This document shows positions 35,016 through 36,116 of a DNA stretch of 36,116 bases, piece by piece. The notes below the pieces were generated by a model, which saw only the letters and a program-made list of their open reading frames with translations, did not search any database and was not told where the DNA came from. A program made the position numbers and the translations under genes. The stretch covers positions 34,390-70,505 of the forward strand of contig NW_003314392.1 in NCBI RefSeq assembly GCF_000143415.4, given 5' to 3'. Every line of letters starts with the position of its first letter. Positions within the stretch are counted from its first letter, which is position 1. This DNA is from Selaginella moellendorffii (taxonomy: Eukaryota > Streptophyta > Lycopodiopsida > Selaginellales > Selaginellaceae).

Positions 35016-36116
35016 CAGTCCCACGCGAAACGCACGCACGGTTCGCGAGAAAACGGCCCCCAACGCCCGCATTCTCCATTATTCCGAGAGAATATTCCCT
35101 CCACTACTTAAATTGTGCCAAAAAGAGGTGGCTCCGGGTGGGTCTCGACCCAGGGACCTATTTGAGTGGACTTGTTTTTAGATTGGGGGTCTCTGCCACT
35201 AGGCCTCTACCACCTCTCCGTTACATATTTCGTGTCGGTTAAATTTATTGGGTTTGTGGGGGAGGGGGTTTAACTAGCAAAGGGCGATTATGGGGAGCGC
35301 TTAGTGCGATTAAGTGGGGCTTAAGTTGGGGCAATCGCGGCCGTCGGTGCGGTGGGGTGGTTGACCGGCGGCGATGAGTTTGACCGGCGGTCCCCGTGAC
35401 ACGTGGCTAGGGCTAGGGTCTGGATATGGGTTTTGCGCGAGTGGGCAAGATCCATGGCTCGGTTTGCGGTGGGACTTGAACCGTTGGAAAGCTTGCGTGA
35501 GTCCACCCGTTTCCACAGAAACGGATCTGGATTTCGTCGCTCCACCGGCCCGCACCATTGCGATGGGTTTGACGCTGGGTTTTCGAGCGAGTGGGCAACA
35601 TCCATGGCTCGGTTTGCGGTGGGACTTGAACCGTTGGAAAGCTTGCGTGAGTCCACCCGTTTCCACAGAAACGGATCCCGATTTCGTTGCTCCACCGTCC
35701 CACACCATTGCAATGGGTTTTGTGCTGTTCCCGTTGCCATATCTCGTGGACCGTGGGCCCCCTTTCGCCCTTGGGCACATGGGAGCAACTGGGGCGGTGC
35801 GCGCAACTGGCCCATGTGGCCAAGTACATTTTTCCATGTCCTGGGCGCCTGCTTTTGTGGTTTTTCCCACGGAAGAAGATGCGTCCCACGTGGCGATCCG
35901 TGTGCCCGCCCGCACTCCGGCACCAACGGGGCCGGCCGGCGTGACGCCCCGGTCGCGGCCGTGCCAACGGATCGCGGGCCCCATGCGTGGGCTGCCGCCG
36001 GGAGTGCATCTCACTCTCGAGGAAAACACCGCACTGGCGCTCGGGCCTGCACTGGAACGCGACCCCAGGAGCGCCGTGGCGAAGCCCGCGTCGAGGGCAT
36101 CGATCCGAATTGGCTG
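35016..36116. repeat. Unit copy 29 (cut by the window end)
   Basis: The first 1,101 bp of a unit are present and match the consensus by eye. The copy is interrupted by the window edge, not by a break in the array, so the array continues to the right for an unknown distance. Confidence 0.95.

Larger units (their letters stand above)
27..36116. repeat. Tandem satellite array, about 1,249-bp unit, 28 full copies plus one partial
   Basis: The same block recurs head to tail in one orientation across the whole window. Unit starts, set at the CAGTCCCACGCG boundary that matches the left edge, are 27, 1276, 2525, 3773, 5022, 6273, 7539, 8788, 10037, 11286, 12535, 13784, 15032, 16281, 17530, 18780, 20029, 21278, 22528, 23777, 25027, 26275, 27523, 28772, 30021, 31270, 32519, 33768 and 35016. 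Most units are exactly 1,249 bp; deviations come from one- or two-base indels and one 17-bp duplication. Divergence between copies is of the order of 0-3 changes per unit, so the array is young or strongly homogenised. No coding gene, rRNA or recognisable transposase is present. A plant-type long-period satellite is the best description; its chromosomal location cannot be told from here. Confidence 0.98.

Noticed and set aside
27-36116. CRISPR array
   Set aside because: The repeats are over 1.2 kb and directly adjacent, without unique spacers.

Overview
This window is almost entirely one tandem array. From position 27 to the right end (36116) it holds 28 complete copies and a 1,101-bp partial 29th copy of a unit of about 1,249 bp, all head to tail in the same orientation. 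Copies are nearly identical: I see about 31 copy-specific changes in copies 2-29, and roughly a dozen copies show no difference from the consensus by eye. Positions 1-26 are the only sequence outside the array, so the left array edge, or the start of a contig, lies at about 26/27. The right edge is not in the window.

I find no protein-coding gene, rRNA, CRISPR array or intact transposon. The unit is GC-rich and poor in stop codons, so long open frames appear on both strands. They overlap each other, resemble no family I recognise, use low-complexity Arg/Pro/Gly/Ala-rich composition, and are broken without compensation by one-base indels in many copies. I treat all of them as non-coding.

Layout of one unit (reference copy 2, 1276-2524): (a) 1276-1384, leading segment; (b) 1385-1476, a tRNA-like module on the minus strand with a good B box, a fair A box, a perfect 7-bp terminal stem and an immediate T5 pol III stop signal; (c) 1477-1586, AT-richer stretch with a G-rich tract inside a GTTAAA/TTTAAC inverted repeat and a cryptic 22-bp tandem repeat; (d) 1587-1674, paired TTGACCGGCGG direct repeats and a G-box; (e) 1675-1972, a roughly 150-bp segment duplicated in tandem, each half carrying a perfect 7-bp-stem palindrome; (f) 1973-2524, GC-rich remainder with an 8-bp inverted repeat and a second G-box.

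The organism is probably a eukaryote, and I lean toward a plant. The reasons are a long homogenised non-coding satellite, a tRNA-like head resembling plant SINE 5' regions, and C-to-T changes that fall mostly at CG and CHG sites. This is inference; no gene in the window confirms it. The main point of interest is a long-period satellite in which every unit carries an apparently invariant antisense pol III-type promoter and terminator, which could make the array a source of about 29 identical short RNAs.
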